From Saccharum officinarum (lineage: Eukaryota > Streptophyta > Magnoliopsida > Poales > Poaceae), in the NCBI GenBank assembly GCA_020631735.1, contig CM036160.1, positions 115,798,680 through 115,862,679 of the forward strand: 64,000 bases of DNA. The letters are read 5' to 3'. The notes below the pieces were generated by a model. It did no database searches, had not been told where the DNA came from, and saw only the letters and a list, made by a program, of their open reading frames with translations. Each line of letters begins with the position of its first letter. The stretch's first letter is position 1. Below, piece by piece: positions 11,787 to 22,675 of this stretch. A program made the position numbers and the translations under genes.

Positions 11787-12222
11787 CTATGATGAGATCT
11801 TATGGATGTGCTTGAAGTAGAGGTGAGTTTCTTCTATCAACCACTTGAGGAGAGGGTTGGGGAGCATCAACATCTTGAGCTTGTGCCTCAGCTTGTTCAT
11901 GAGCGACATGAGTATCTTCATTTTCAACTCTCTCATTCTTATCATCATCTTGAGGCACATGTGATGAAGATGGTGGATTGACAATTTGTACATCGTCTTC
12001 ATCATCTTTAGGCTTAATGTCTCCCACCGGCATATTCTTCATTGCCTCTCTCAATGGTTCATCACCTACATCATCACAATTCTCAATTGCTCCTTGGGAG
12101 CCGTTAGATTCATCAAATTCCACATCATATGTTTCTTCAACCAAACCGGAGGCATGGTTAAATACTCTATATGCTTTGGACTTTGATGAGTAACCAACAA
12201 GAAAACCAATATCACAACGTCT
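11787..12222 (-). pseudogene. pol: Copia C linker between integrase and reverse transcriptase
   Basis: An open frame of 114 codons (12144-11800) rich in Asp and Glu, with VEETYDVEFDESN at its start, which is the usual C-terminal extension after a copia integrase. It lies out of frame with the integrase ORF because of a small indel near 12222. Another break separates it from RT at about 11787-11800. It is probably a flexible region with no enzymatic role. Confidence 0.75.
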
Positions 12223-13410
12223 TTAAAACTTCCCTAGGTGTTGATGCTTCTTGTAGATGTAGCATTTGCAACTAAACACCCGAAATAATGAGATGTCCGG
12301 CTTCTTCCCATTTAGCAACTCATAGGGGGTCTTGCCAAGAAACTTTTGTAGAAAGAGGCAATTTGAAGCATAGCATGCGGTGTTGATTGCCTTGGCCCAC
12401 AATTTCTCCGGTGTGTTGTACTCATCTAGCATTGTTCTTGCAAGGGTGATCAAAGTCCGGTTCTTTCTATCAACTACACTATTTTGTTGAGGAGTGTAGG
12501 TTGATGAAACTTCATGCTTGATTCCAATTTTATCACAATAAGCTTCAATATTTGTGTTGTCAAACTCTTTGCCATTGTCACTTCTAATCTTCTTTATCTT
12601 GACTTCAAATTCATTTTGAGCTCTCTTTGCAAACTTCTTGAAGCAATTTGCCACTTCGGATTTGTCATGAAGGAAGAAAGTCCAAGTGTATCTTGAGAAG
12701 TCATCCACAATCACTAGGCAATAGAGATTTCCACCCAAGCTCTTGTAAGTTGTAGGACCAAACCAATCCATGTGTAGAAGTTCTAACACTCTTGATGTTG
12801 ACATGTAAGCTTTGGTTGGATGAGTATTTGCAACTTGTTTGCTGGCTTGACATGCACTACAAGGTTTGTCCTTCTCAAACTTTACATCCTTCAAACCTCT
12901 CACTAATTCTTTCTTTAATAGCTTGTTGAGAGTGTTCATTCCAACATGTGCAAGCCTCCTATGCCAAAGCCACCCAAGTGTAGTTTTGGCGAACAAACAT
13001 GTCATCAAGTTTGCATCTTCGGAGGTGAAGTCAACAAGATAAAGATTGTTGTATCTAAAGCCTTTGAAAATCACTTGCTTGTCATCTATCTTTGTAACTA
13101 CCACTTCATTAGAAGTGAACAAGCATTGGTAGCCAAGGTCACAAAGTTGCCCAACGGATAGCAAGTTGAAACTCAATGAAGCAACATAGAGCACATTTGA
13201 AAGAGAGTGATCATTTGATATTGCAATCTTGCCTATACCCTTGACTTTGCTCTTTGAATTGTCCCCAAATGTGATCTTGTCTTGACATACCCCATTCTCT
13301 TCAAGTGAGGTGAACATACGAGGATCACCGGTCATATGTTGAGTGCAACCACTATCAATTACCCAATGAGATCCACCGGTCTTGTAGTTCACCAACACAT
13401 AAGAGATCAA
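12223..13410 (-). pseudogene. pol: Copia C protease tail and integrase
   Basis: A 395-codon frame. The protease motif is IDSGCTQHMTGD. The GAG-pre-integrase zinc region follows (LWHRRLAHVGMNTL ... CSACQASKQ), then the rve integrase core with HMDWFGPT and IRSDNGKEF. Where copia integrases normally carry the catalytic Glu (V-E-R-K-N) this copy has Asp (VVDRKNRTL), which would impair strand transfer. The frame ends at an indel after KKHQHLGKF. It joins DNA ends to the target in intact relatives. Confidence 0.9.
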
Positions 13411-13429
13411 GCTTTTTGTTTAGGGACCC

Positions 13430-14152
13430 AAACTTAAGAGGGACCCTTGACTTTCTCAATTAGTGACTTGGCAACCCATATTTTCTTAGGCCTATTCTTG
13501 TTGGGGGACCCAAGAATATGACTTTCATCTTTTCACTTAAATCTTTTCTAAGCATGTAATGAGCATTGAAAGCAAAGGGTCTAGCATGCTTGGGCAAGGG
13601 TTATGGTGGTGGAGTTTTGCACTCATGAGCAAAATGGCCTTCTTGTCCACACTCAACACATCTCTTTGGCTTGCTTTGTTGTTGTTGAGCTTTAGCCTTC
13701 TTCTCTTGATTTGCCAAGTAACCAATGCCACTTCTATCCAACTTCATGACAGTGTTCATGAGTAGCTCACTTTGCAAATGTTAGCCTCTTGTGAACTTGC
13801 TTAGGCCGGTCTTGAGATGCTCTTTTTCTTACTTGAGCTTTTTGTTCTCTTCAATGAGTGACTCATTTGATGTTTGCTTTTCAAGAGCCATCAACTTCTT
13901 GTTCTTATTCTTAAGCATCTCATTTTCACTCTTGAGCTTGACATACTCATCATAGTTGTCGGACTCAACCACACTCTTGCCTTTGCCGCTAGAGCCTTGC
14001 TCAATGTTCTCAATAATCAAGTCATCACATGATGTAGCTATACCAATCTTAACAACTTGGTTAGTAGCATCATGTGTCTCAAGAGTAAGCTCATTAGCAA
14101 CAATAAGACTATCATAATCGATTTTCAATGTAGTATATTTGTCTTTTAACAA
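13430..14152 (-). pseudogene. gag: Copia C gag C-terminal extension with second CCHC knuckle
   Basis: After a frameshift near 14150 the gag frame continues with a Lys/Glu-rich, probably coiled-coil segment (14152-13829). A second complete CCHC knuckle, CVECGQEGHFAHEC, lies at about 13619-13660. Stops and frame changes at 13829 and near 13537 break it. The segment ends in a short region (PKKIWVAKSLIEK) leading to protease. Two knuckles about 340 codons apart in one gag are unusual; see findings. Confidence 0.75.
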
Positions 14153-15732
14153 GTTATGCCTAGTGTTGAGCTCATCATGCTTCTTCTCAAGTTTATCATG
14201 TTCATCTCTAAGCTTTTGTTAGAAGTTTTAAGTTCCTTGAGAGTAGAAGACATAATTTCATTTTGATCTTTGAGCTCATCACTAGTCTTATGTGCATTCT
14301 CAAGCTTAGATGAGAGTGATTCATTTTCATTTTGAAGCTCATCATTTTCATTTCTAGTTCTTCTTATGATTTTAGAATATTTGTTCAACAATTTTACAAG
14401 TTCATCATAAGAAGGTGCATCATATTCATCATCACTATCACTATCATCATCATCACTCTCATTGTTTTGTACCTTTCGTTCACCCTTGGCCATAAGGCAT
14501 AAGTGAGAAGTGGACGATGATGGTGAAGGTGGCGGTGAAGGTGGTGATGAAGATGTCGGCGAAGATGAAGATGGCTCAATCACAAATGCGGTGATCTTCT
14601 CTTTCTCATCGTCGCTCTCATCGCCGGAGGACTCACATGATGACTCAATGTCGGTGAGCCAATCACCAACAATGTAAGCTTTGCCTCCCTTCTTCTTCTT
14701 GTAAAACTCCCTTCTCTTGCCATCTTTCTTTTTGTATGGCTTGTTCTTCTTTTTCTCATCTTCTTCATCACTTGAATCATCTTTCTTGCCCTTGTTCTTG
14801 TTTTTGTACTTGTCTTTTGGAGGCTTCGGACATTGATGAGCTAAGTGGCCAAGTTCACCACAATTGAAGCAACTCATCTCGGATATTGGCTTCCTTTTTG
14901 CTACTTGTGAAGAATTTCTTCTTCTTGCCATCAAATTGATGCCACTCTTGTTGAGCTTCTTTAGCATCTTGGTGGTCTTTCTCACCATGAGTGCAAGTGA
15001 TGCATCATCAATATCACTTTCACTTGAGCTTTCTTGCACCACCATGGCTTGGCCCTTCTTCTTTTTCTTTTCATGGCTAGCTTTGAAGGCCAAGTCTTTC
15101 TTCTTAGAAGATGATGAGCCCTCTTCCGGAGTGATGTGCATGTACATCTCATGTGCATTGATCTTTCCCAATACTTGTGTCAGTGTTACGGTGGAGAGAT
15201 CACTTTGGTGAAGTACAGTGACAATGTGCCCATACTTCTCAACGGGAAGAACACTCAAGATCCTCCTTGCAACATCCGATTGACTCATTTGAGTGAGTCC
15301 AAGAGCATTGAGGTCCTCTACAAGAACATTCAATCGAGTGTATATTTCATTAGCACTTTCTTTGGGAAGCATCTCAAAAGAATTAATTTTCTTTAAAGCA
15401 ATATGATAGCGTTCCTCACGCTCACTCTTAGTTCTCTCATAGAGAGAATAAAGGTTTTCCCACAATTTATGAGCGTTTTTGGCATTATGCACACGATTGA
15501 AGATATCCTTGCCTAAGCCCTGGTAGAGTGCATCTTTTGCCTTTGCATTCCACCGGTCGTACTTCTCATCGTCACCACTTGGGTTGGCGGGATCCCTAAT
15601 AGAAGGAAGCCCTTTAGTTGTGGCTTTAAGGCACCCAACATCTATGGCTTCGAGGTACGCCTCCATACGAATTTTCCAATATGGAAAATCATCTCCCTCA
15701 AAGGTGGGAGGTGGTCCTTCCCCATTAGACAT
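14146..15732 (-). CDS. gag: Copia C gag, unit 1 (528 aa)
   Basis: The capsid/nucleocapsid protein. The start at 15732 lies 39 bp after the primer-binding site. Residues 1-200 form a UBN2/Retrotran_gag-type capsid domain (FPYWKIRMEAYL, LWENLYSLYE). A Lys-rich patch follows, then a CCHC knuckle at residues 288-301 (CFNCGELGHLAHQC), a basic KKKDGKRREFYKKKKGG run and an acidic Ser-rich tail that becomes a coiled coil. The frame is intact for 528 codons, then shifts by an indel shared with the unit 2 copy. It differs from that copy at about six residues. Confidence 0.92.
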   Translation of the reverse strand: MSNGEGPPPTFEGDDFPYWKIRMEAYLEAIDVGCLKATTKGLPSIRDPANPSGDDEKYDRWNAKAKDALYQGLGKDIFNRVHNAKNAHKLWENLYSLYERTKSEREERYHIALKKINSFEMLPKESANEIYTRLNVLVEDLNALGLTQMSQSDVARRILSVLPVEKYGHIVTVLHQSDLSTVTLTQVLGKINAHEMYMHITPEEGSSSSKKKDLAFKASHEKKKKKGQAMVVQESSSESDIDDASLALMVRKTTKMLKKLNKSGINLMARRRNSSQVAKRKPISEMSCFNCGELGHLAHQCPKPPKDKYKNKNKGKKDDSSDEEDEKKKNKPYKKKDGKRREFYKKKKGGKAYIVGDWLTDIESSCESSGDESDDEKEKITAFVIEPSSSSPTSSSPPSPPPSPSSSTSHLCLMAKGERKVQNNESDDDDSDSDDEYDAPSYDELVKLLNKYSKIIRRTRNENDELQNENESLSSKLENAHKTSDELKDQNEIMSSTLKELKTSNKSLEMNMINLRRSMMSSTLGITC

Positions 15733-15771
15733 CTTGCTCTAGGCGGTGAAGCCTAAATAATGAGTAACACG

Positions 15772-15783
15772 GCGCTGATACCA
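15772..15783 (-). other. Copia C primer-binding site
   Basis: TGGTATCAGCGC on the minus strand, two bases inside the LTR end. It matches the usual initiator-Met tRNA primer-binding site at 11 of 12 positions. The unit 2 copy is at 33281-33292. Confidence 0.85.
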
Positions 15784-16486
15784 ATTGAAAGGATCAAGAT
15801 GCCCAAGAGGGGGGTGAATTGGGCTTTTCTAAAAATTAATTGCAAGAATTAAATCCTACAAGCCAAACTTCACCCCTAGTGCCTACTAGTGTTCCTTGTG
15901 ATTCTACCGATAAAAGTTTTGCACCCTAAGTTCCAATCCTAGTCTAGCATGGCAATTCTAGGAAAGTAAACAAGCAATGAAAGTAATGCACGAAAGTAAA
16001 TGCTTGAAAGTAAGGGTTAGGAACACGGTGATGTTTTCCCGAGGTATCGGAGAGTCGCCACTTCCCACTAGTCCTCGTTGGAGCACCCGCGCAAGGGTGT
16101 AGCTCTCCCTTGATCCGCGCAAGGATCAAGTGCTCTCTACGGGTTGATTCTTCGACACTCTGTCGCGGTGAATCGCCCAAAACCGCTCATAAGATGAGTT
16201 GGGTCATCCACAAGCTCTCCGGATGATCACCAAACTCCCAATCACTACCACACCGTCTAGGTGATGGCGATCACCAAGAGTAACAAGCTAGAACTCTTAC
16301 TTGACCACAACAAGCCTAATGAGAAGATGGATGCACACTTGCTACTCCCTAGTCACTAATGAGGAATCTCAAACTTTGATTCTCAAATCACTATCCTCAC
16401 TAGGGCTCTTGCACTCCCTTGCACTTCAAAGGTGTTTCTCAGCTGAACAAATGAGCAAGAGACCTCTAAAAGAGGTGGAGGGGATG

Positions 16487-16494
16487 TATTTATA
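16487..16494 (-). promoter_or_regulatory. TATA box of copia C LTR
   Basis: TATAAATA on the minus strand in a GC-flanked context (GGTGTATAAATACATCCCC). It implies transcription starting about 30 bp further along, near 16455-16460, with U3 being the part up to 17382. Unit 2 has the same box at 33996-34003. Confidence 0.7.
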
Positions 16495-16544
16495 CACCCC
16501 TCAGACAAATCCAACCGTTACCTGCCAAATCAGCAAAACACGAA

Positions 16545-16945
16545 CTGACCGAACGCGCTGGTCGACATGACCAGACGCGCCGGTCGAGTGTAACGGTCGA
16601 AAACCGAAAGTCAGTGCTGAGTGACCAGACACGCCGGTCAGGGGTGACCGAACGCATCCGATCGTGCAAAAACTTTACTAGACTTTGACCTGACGCTCGA
16701 CCGCGTCTGATCATAGATGACCGGACACATCCGGTCAGCTAAGGACCTTACTGGAACGTGACTGGACGCGTCCGATCACTTCACAGTCGCGTCTGATTAT
16801 ACTGTTACCCTCTGAAACACGTGTCAGACTGATCATCGCGTCCGGTCCTCTCAGGGACCACGTCTGGTCAACCAGTTAACGATGCAGTGACTTGTTAGTA
16901 CTGACCGAACGCGTCCAGTCGTGTCAAAAACCGCGTCCGATCAAG
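16545..16945 (-). repeat. Cluster of GC-rich palindromic repeats in copia C U3
   Basis: About ten degenerate copies of a motif close to the self-complementary GACCGGACGCGTCCGGTC (for example GACCGGACACATCCGGTC near 16713-16730) lie directly upstream of the TATA box. They are CpG-rich and vary mostly by C/T and G/A changes. Possibly repeated transcription-factor sites. Unit 2 carries the same cluster at about 34054-34454. Confidence 0.7.
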
Positions 16946-17382
16946 GGTAAACTGCTCAAACGACTTAGAAACACGACGCAACTTGAACCAAGTTGCTTCC
17001 AACGGAACTTTGAGCTTTACCAGAGCTACCTAGTGCTAAGTTTGATAAGTGTGCACCACACCTAAACAAAGGACTCACCTAGGTAAAGCTACTCGCTCAT
17101 GCCCCCCTTTATAGTACGGTCAAAGGAAGAAACAAAGATCCTAACGACTATTCCGGATGTAACTCAACACCTTGACATCTGGAACTAACCGTCCTTAATC
17201 TTGTCGTTGATCCTTTGAAAACCGAAACGATTTCTATCAAGGGACATGAATACCATAGTGCCCAAAGCAGTTATCAACTCCATGACCTAACTTATCAAAG
17301 TTTCTGCAAAACACACGTTAGTCATGGTAATAATGTGTTGTCATCAATTGCCAAAACCAACACCGGGGCCTAGATGCTTTCA

Positions 17383-18807
17383 CATATTAAAGAAAAGATT
17401 AAAGAAGAACCATCCAAGCACTTTAGAGTGGATGAACAGAACGTGTTATGGTTTTACACTGTCTTGTTGTTCCCAAGGATCGAGAGCTTAAGAATAAACT
17501 TATGGATGAGGCTCACCTTTCGAAGTTATCTATCCATCCTGTAAGTAGCAAAATGTACCAAGAACTAAGACCTCGTTATTGGTGGACAAAAATGAAGAAA
17601 GAGATTGCAGCATATGTGGCCAGATGTGACACATGTTGTAGGGTAAAAGCTATTCATATGAGTCCTATCGGATTGTTGCAACCTTTGTCCGTACCTAGTT
17701 GGAAGTAGGATGATATAAGTATGGATTTCATCATAGGTTTTCCCACTACTCAGAAAGGACATGATTCAATTTGGGTAATCGTGGATCATCTTACAAAGAC
17801 AGCTCACTTTTTACCTGTCAAGACAGATTATAGACCACCTCAATATGCAGAGAAATATATTGCTGAGATTGTGAGATTGCATGACATACCGAAGACTATA
17901 GTGTCTGACAGAGGATCACAATTCACTGCCCACTTTTGGGAGCACTTGCACAAACGATTAGGAACTAGTTTGATTCGTAGTACTGCCTATCATCCTCAGA
18001 TAGATGGTCAGACCGAAAGAGTTAATGCTGTTCTAGAGGATATGTTGAGAGCCTGTGTGTTATCTTTCAGAGGTTCATGGGAGTCATGGTTACCATTAGC
18101 AGAATTTGCTTACAATAATAGTTATCAAGAAAGTATCAAAATGGCACCATTCGAAGCTTTGTATGGCAGAAAGTGTAGAACACCACTTAACTGGATCGAG
18201 CCAGGAGAAAGAAGATATTATGGTATTGACTTCGTGGAAGAAGCCAAGAAGAAAGTTCATATCATTCAGCAAAATATGAAAGCCGCTCAATCACGTCAGA
18301 AAATCTATGCGGATAGAAGAAGGAGACCGCTTATGTTTGAAGTTGGTGACTATGTTTATCTGAAAGTCATGCCAATGAAGAAGAAACGGTTTGGAGTACG
18401 CAGAAAGCTTACAACCAAATTTGTGGGACCATACAAGATATTGGAAAGAAAAGGTCCAGTCGCTTATAAGTTAGAGTTACCTGAGACAATGGGTGCTATA
18501 TTCCTAGTTTTTCATGTATCGCATCTCAAGAAGTGTTTGCGCGTTCTAGAGGAAAGAATCGAACCACGAGGCAAAAAGCTCAAGTCAGATTTGGTATATC
18601 GTGAGCAACTGGCTTGAGTCTTCGACTCTAAAGAGAGGGTTACTCGAAACAGTGTGGTGAAAACATATAAGATACAGTAGAGTCATCATGATGAAGGAGA
18701 TGCAACTTGGGAAATGGGTGAATATCCACAAAAAGCTTATGAGGATTTTTATAACAAATGGTTCGTAACCCAAATCTCGGGACGAGATTTTTATAAGGGG
18801 GAAAGGC
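17383..18807 (+). pseudogene. pol: Gypsy H integrase and chromodomain, unit 1
   Basis: The 3' end of H pol, left of which copia C is inserted. The HHCC zinc domain lies at about 17470-17650 (IHPVSSKMYQEL, CDTCCRVKAIH). A TAG at 17706-17708 replaces an expected Trp. The rve core is open from 17721, with MDFIIGFPTT, IVSDRGSQF and DGQTERVN, so the D, D, E triad is present. The C-terminal part (GDYVYLKV ... PYKILERKGPVAYKLELP, HVSHLKKCL) leads to a chromodomain-like region at about 18655-18780 (KTYKIQ, SHHDEGDATWE) that has two stops. In this clade such a chromodomain is thought to guide insertion to marked chromatin. Confidence 0.92.
18795..18807 (+). other. Polypurine tract of gypsy H, unit 1
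   Basis: AAGGGGGAAAGGC ends exactly at the H LTR start (18808), the expected place for plus-strand DNA priming. The unit 2 copy is 36304-36316. Confidence 0.85.
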
Positions 18808-21070
18808 TGTAACACCCTGGGTGTTAAGCATGCATTCACATCCCAAAGCATGATCATTAGCATTTCATGTATGTTCATCATCACATGTAATATAAGTTGA
18901 AATTAATTAAATTATGAAAAACATATGTTTGAACCCTAAATAATTGCAATTGCTAGCTAAGAGTGGTAAAACTTGTTTGGCTATAACTTTAAATGGCTTA
19001 GAATTAATTAGCATGATTTTTTTGGAGCAATTTTTGTATTCAAAATCTCCCCAAATTTTGCTTTTAAAAATATTCCAGAAAAATAAGTTTTTATTTAAAA
19101 ACTGGACTTTAAATCACTAATTCAAAATCTGTTTAGAATTTTGAAAAGTGCCCTAAATGAAAGTTGTAGAGAATTAAATTTTAAACAACTTTTGTTTTAG
19201 GGGCCACTTGTGAAGATGCCTTTTTTATCTTTAAAATTTGAATTTAAATCAATTTAGAAAATTTGGAAATTTATTTAAAAAAGAAAAACGAATTTCCGGC
19301 CTTCGCGGGCCGCCGCCTCGTTTCCGGCCCACGGCCGAAGCTAGCCCGGCCTGCAGCCGCGGGCCTCACTAGCCCAGCACGCCAGCCCACCCCGCGTGCC
19401 AGCCCACGCATCACGCCGTCCGGCGCGTGTCTCGCCACGGCCCAGCCCTGCACCGTTCCCCTGCTCGCCGCTAGCACACGCGCTGACCGCGGCAGAGAAC
19501 GCCTGCCGCGTGGCGGTCATGCGCCGTCAACGCCGTCGTGCGTCGCAGCCGGCCTGCGCCCACGCCCACGTGCCCGCCTACTTCTGCTAAAGCCACTGCG
19601 CCCGCTTGCACTCTCCTGCGCTGCCTTTCCTCTCCGCCAGCGCCGAGCTCACTCACTCTCCCCTCGCCTCGCCACCGCACTCGCTGGCAAAAATCCACCA
19701 CGTCTCCTTCACCTCGGCTAGCCATCGCACGCCAACAGTTCCGCCTCACTCTCCGGCACATGGTGCTCGCGCTTGTGCCGACTGATTGAGTCAAGGTAGT
19801 ACCTTCTAGCGCCTCGCCACCGTCGGCCATGGCGCCGTCGTGCTCGGCCGCCGTGGAAGGCACCTTCCTCCTCTTCTCCACCCTGCCTAGCTACCTTCCC
19901 ACCTTTGCTAGGTTCTCGCGCACCGCATGCTCCCTCTAGCTTGCCCTGGCACAACCGGTGATGGCCGCCGGCCTCGTGGCCGAGCCGCGCCACCACGACG
20001 TCACAGCGCCGACGTGGCCTTCGCCTCGGTCGAAGCTAGGCCAATGAGGCCATGGGCCGACGCCCTGCCGGGCCGCATCCCCCTTCCCTTCGCTCGGGCC
20101 ACGCAGGCCAAGTGTGGCCGTGGGCCGACTGATTCCCGCGGGCCGACCCAGTAGCAACCGGAGGATTCGTTTTCAATTTTTCTTTATTATTTGAAAATAG
20201 AAATGGTTTGGAAAATATTTGGATACTCAAATTTGCTCCAAATCTGTTGAAATAAAATTTGCTAGGTTCCTTATTATCAAATCTACTTGGAAAAATTATT
20301 GCATGTCATTTTTGGGATACTTCTCTGTAGAACTTTATTTAATCATGAATATTGCTGATAACTTGAAAAATATGTAGAAAAACCTATAGGCTTCAGAAAA
20401 ATATGATTCCAAGTTTGTTGATCTTCTTATGTAATGTACATCCTAGGAAAAATATGTTTCATGCATGTGCTGTAGGAAAATTTTGAGGTGTAGTTCAAGT
20501 ACCTTTAATGGCTGATTTTTGTTATTTTAGCTAGAGAGCAAACTTTGTATAAAACATTCATGTGATAGTTTTTGTACAGTGATTGTATGCTATGAAGATC
20601 ATAGGAAAAATGCTAACTCTGTTGTTTAACACTTTTCATAGTACAAAGTATTTTTATGTTTATAATCATGCCATAGCTTGTTATTTTTGTGTAGACTAAT
20701 CCACTCATTCAAATACCATGAAAATTTGATAGTAGACTATTAGGGTAGTACTATGCTATGGTAATTTTCTAAGTTTTTTCTAAGCAAGAAAAATAGAGGT
20801 TACTATTCAAACCTATTATTAATTAGGGTTTAAGTAAGTGTTGCTTTAAGTATGATTAAGAAATTAGTGAAGCTTTGGTGTATCTTTGAAGCATTTAATA
20901 AGATATGTTGACTTAGCATAGTAGTAGTAGAAGAGAATGCAGTAGATGACATGTGCTTGTAGTATATGTTCTTGGATGATGTTGACTACCTTGCATTCAA
21001 ATATATCCATTGTATTCATCTCATTCGATGCACCGATTGCATAAGCTCTTACGCACATTGCATCATATAG

Positions 21071-21264
21071 GATCGCAAGAAGTACCTCTAGTAGTAGTTC
21101 TCAAGGAGCCGGAAGAGTAGCCCGAGGTGCAAGAGCAGGAGGTGCCCGAGGCCGACGAGGAGGTCGGTGAGGATCTTCCAGAGTGCCCAGACCACCGTCC
21201 GAGCTCTTTCGACAGAGGCAAGCCCCGGAGCATTTTCTCTCCCGGTTTACAAATATTTTATTAA
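21071..21264 (+). pseudogene. LTR-encoded acidic peptide (H LTR, unit 1)
   Basis: The same frame as in the G LTR, with the core DLPECPDHRPSSF intact. An amber at 21118-21120 replaces CAG early in the frame, and a 1-bp insertion after the core changes the C-terminus. Across the 13 core codons H and G LTR 46024-49899 differ only synonymously (five codons). Confidence 0.45.
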
Positions 21265-22218
21265 TGCTTTACTTTAACTGATGCATTACGTTTATGAGTT
21301 GTTTGCAATCGTTGCTGCATTATACCTTGTTTACCCTGTTCTACCATATCCTCGTTATCTTGGTATTCGCAGTCAAGAAATGCTTAGCTTGCTTAGACCG
21401 GTAGAAGTCGGGTGATTTTCTGTCACCTGTGAGCTATAGGTGGTTACCTGGATCTGCTTGAGTAAGTATGTCATCGTAAAATAACTAAGTGTTAATGTGA
21501 AATTGAGACCGGACGGAAACTTGCAGGGTTTCGGGCTGTAGTGTTTTCCATCTGTGTCGATTAAGGATTGACCGTTGTTGGGCCTCGAGTCATATTGAAC
21601 GCATGTCTTACATTTAGCTGGCCGAATAATGTACCTTTCGACCGTGAAGCTAGGAGATTATTCGGGCTGAGTGGATTGCCCGCAACACACTGTATCAGAG
21701 CAGTAGTGGCATGATACGGGGGCGCGATGATAAGGCCAAAGAGCAGTCGGGCGGCCCCTGGGTACATGTGGTTTCTGGCAAGCTTGAGACTTTACCTGAA
21801 TGGTTGACTCGGTGACCAATATCTCACTTTAGCGGGTGAGTGAGATTTGTGTGAGGAATAAATTACCAGCTGGTTAATAATCGATTCGAATCGCCATCGT
21901 TCACTGGATAGTGAACACTTGACTTGAGTTACTTCATCATAGTAACCTCGATGGAACACTTGGACAGTTATATAAAATATGACATGATGGAAGTCATTAA
22001 TGATCATTGGTCAACCTTACCTGTTTAATTACATGTTATTCTAGTATAGGTGCAATGTAGTTGACAGGTTAATAAGGATTTAACTTGATGCAAATCTTCT
22101 GGAAAAGATTCTTTAAATGCTCAAAATGCCTTTTGCAAATGAGTCAGCTACCCTACCATAAAGCCTGTCATGATCCTTGGTGTCAATTTATTTTCGGTTA
22201 TGTTGGGTAAGTCTAGCT

Positions 22219-22236
22219 GAGTACCTTTTCGTACTC
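22219..22236 (+). other. Conserved LTR hairpin GAGTAC-6 nt-GTACTC (H LTR)
   Basis: Here the stem extends to 8 bp (CTGAGTAC/GTACTCAG). It lies 9 bp after a strong donor-like GGTAAGT and 19 bp before TTGTTGCAG. The same element is at 39725-39742 in unit 2. Confidence 0.7.
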
Positions 22237-22675
22237 AGGGCTTTGTTCCCACTTGTTGCAGATGGACAGATGTATTACGGCTACTGTATCAACTACCTTT
22301 ATCCTACGATGGGAGAAGCTTAGGACCATGGGCAACGTCTCATCTAATGCTTTTGTTGGAAAATGATCCTGAGCTGGCACTTTATTTTGAACTCTATGTG
22401 AGTGTGTGGTTTGAACTAAATGTTTCCGCTACTTTTATTTAAACCTGGTTTGTAATAACTATGTTTAAACTCTGATGTATTTGCGACGCGGACTTTTATA
22501 TAACTTGTGATGGTGACCGCTGAACTTATTACGATCTTGGCTGGTATGTAAGTTAGTTTGAAATCTGTCGTGATTTCACGGACTACCGGGTTATACGGGC
22601 TTAAGTTTGTTAAATCGCCTGCTCAGTGGATGATTTTCTTACTTAATCTTGTATAATTGGTCAGTTCTGTTACAA

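Larger units (their letters stand above)
10800..17382 (-). mobile_element. Copia C, unit 1 copy, truncated at its 3' end
   Basis: A Ty1/copia element with the order typical of the lineage: LTR (15786-17382), primer-binding site, gag, protease, integrase, then reverse transcriptase. The large gag with zinc knuckle and the acidic linker between integrase and RT suggest the SIRE/Maximus lineage. RNase H and the 3' LTR are missing because RT ends at the fusion with G LTR 0. The LTR end at 17382 abuts CATAT; intact G integrase has the same sequence there, so CATAT is the likely target site. The other duplication copy is lost. Confidence 0.93.
15786..17382 (-). repeat. Copia C 5' LTR, unit 1 (1,597 bp)
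   Basis: On the minus strand it runs from TGAAAGCATC (17382) to GATCCTTTCA (15786), a TG...CA LTR with an imperfect terminal inverted repeat TGAAAG/CTTTCA. It contains a TATA box, and upstream of that a cluster of GACCGGACGCGTCC-like repeats. It borders the primer-binding site on one side and H integrase sequence (CATAT) on the other. Confidence 0.95.
18808..22674 (+). repeat. H LTR, unit 1 (3' LTR of H, 3,867 bp)
   Basis: From TGTAACACCCTGGGTGTTA to GGTCAGTTCTGTTACA. The first half is only loosely similar to the G LTR and has its own GC-rich block (about 19290-20160). From the acidic-peptide region onward it is around 90% like G. It keeps the peptide (21071-21264), the palindrome (21882-21893) and the GAGTAC hairpin (22219-22236). 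It is followed by ACCCC and then ORF0 of G in mid-frame, so it is the 3' end of an H element inserted in G ORF0. The stretch 20160-21060 is AT-rich and empty. Confidence 0.92.

Noticed and set aside
14864..15211. 115-codon plus-strand ORF (also 32373-32720)
   Set aside because: It is exactly antisense to the intact copia C gag and its hydrophobic composition is the mirror of Lys/Glu-rich codons; a shadow frame.
16545..16945. CRISPR-like or satellite array
   Set aside because: Units are degenerate palindromes with irregular spacing inside a copia U3; there are no constant repeats with unique spacers.
22207..22261. A 55-nt intron from GTAAGT to TTGCAG in the LTR
   Set aside because: Shorter than usual plant introns; both motifs may act with distant partners, so I do not annotate an intron.
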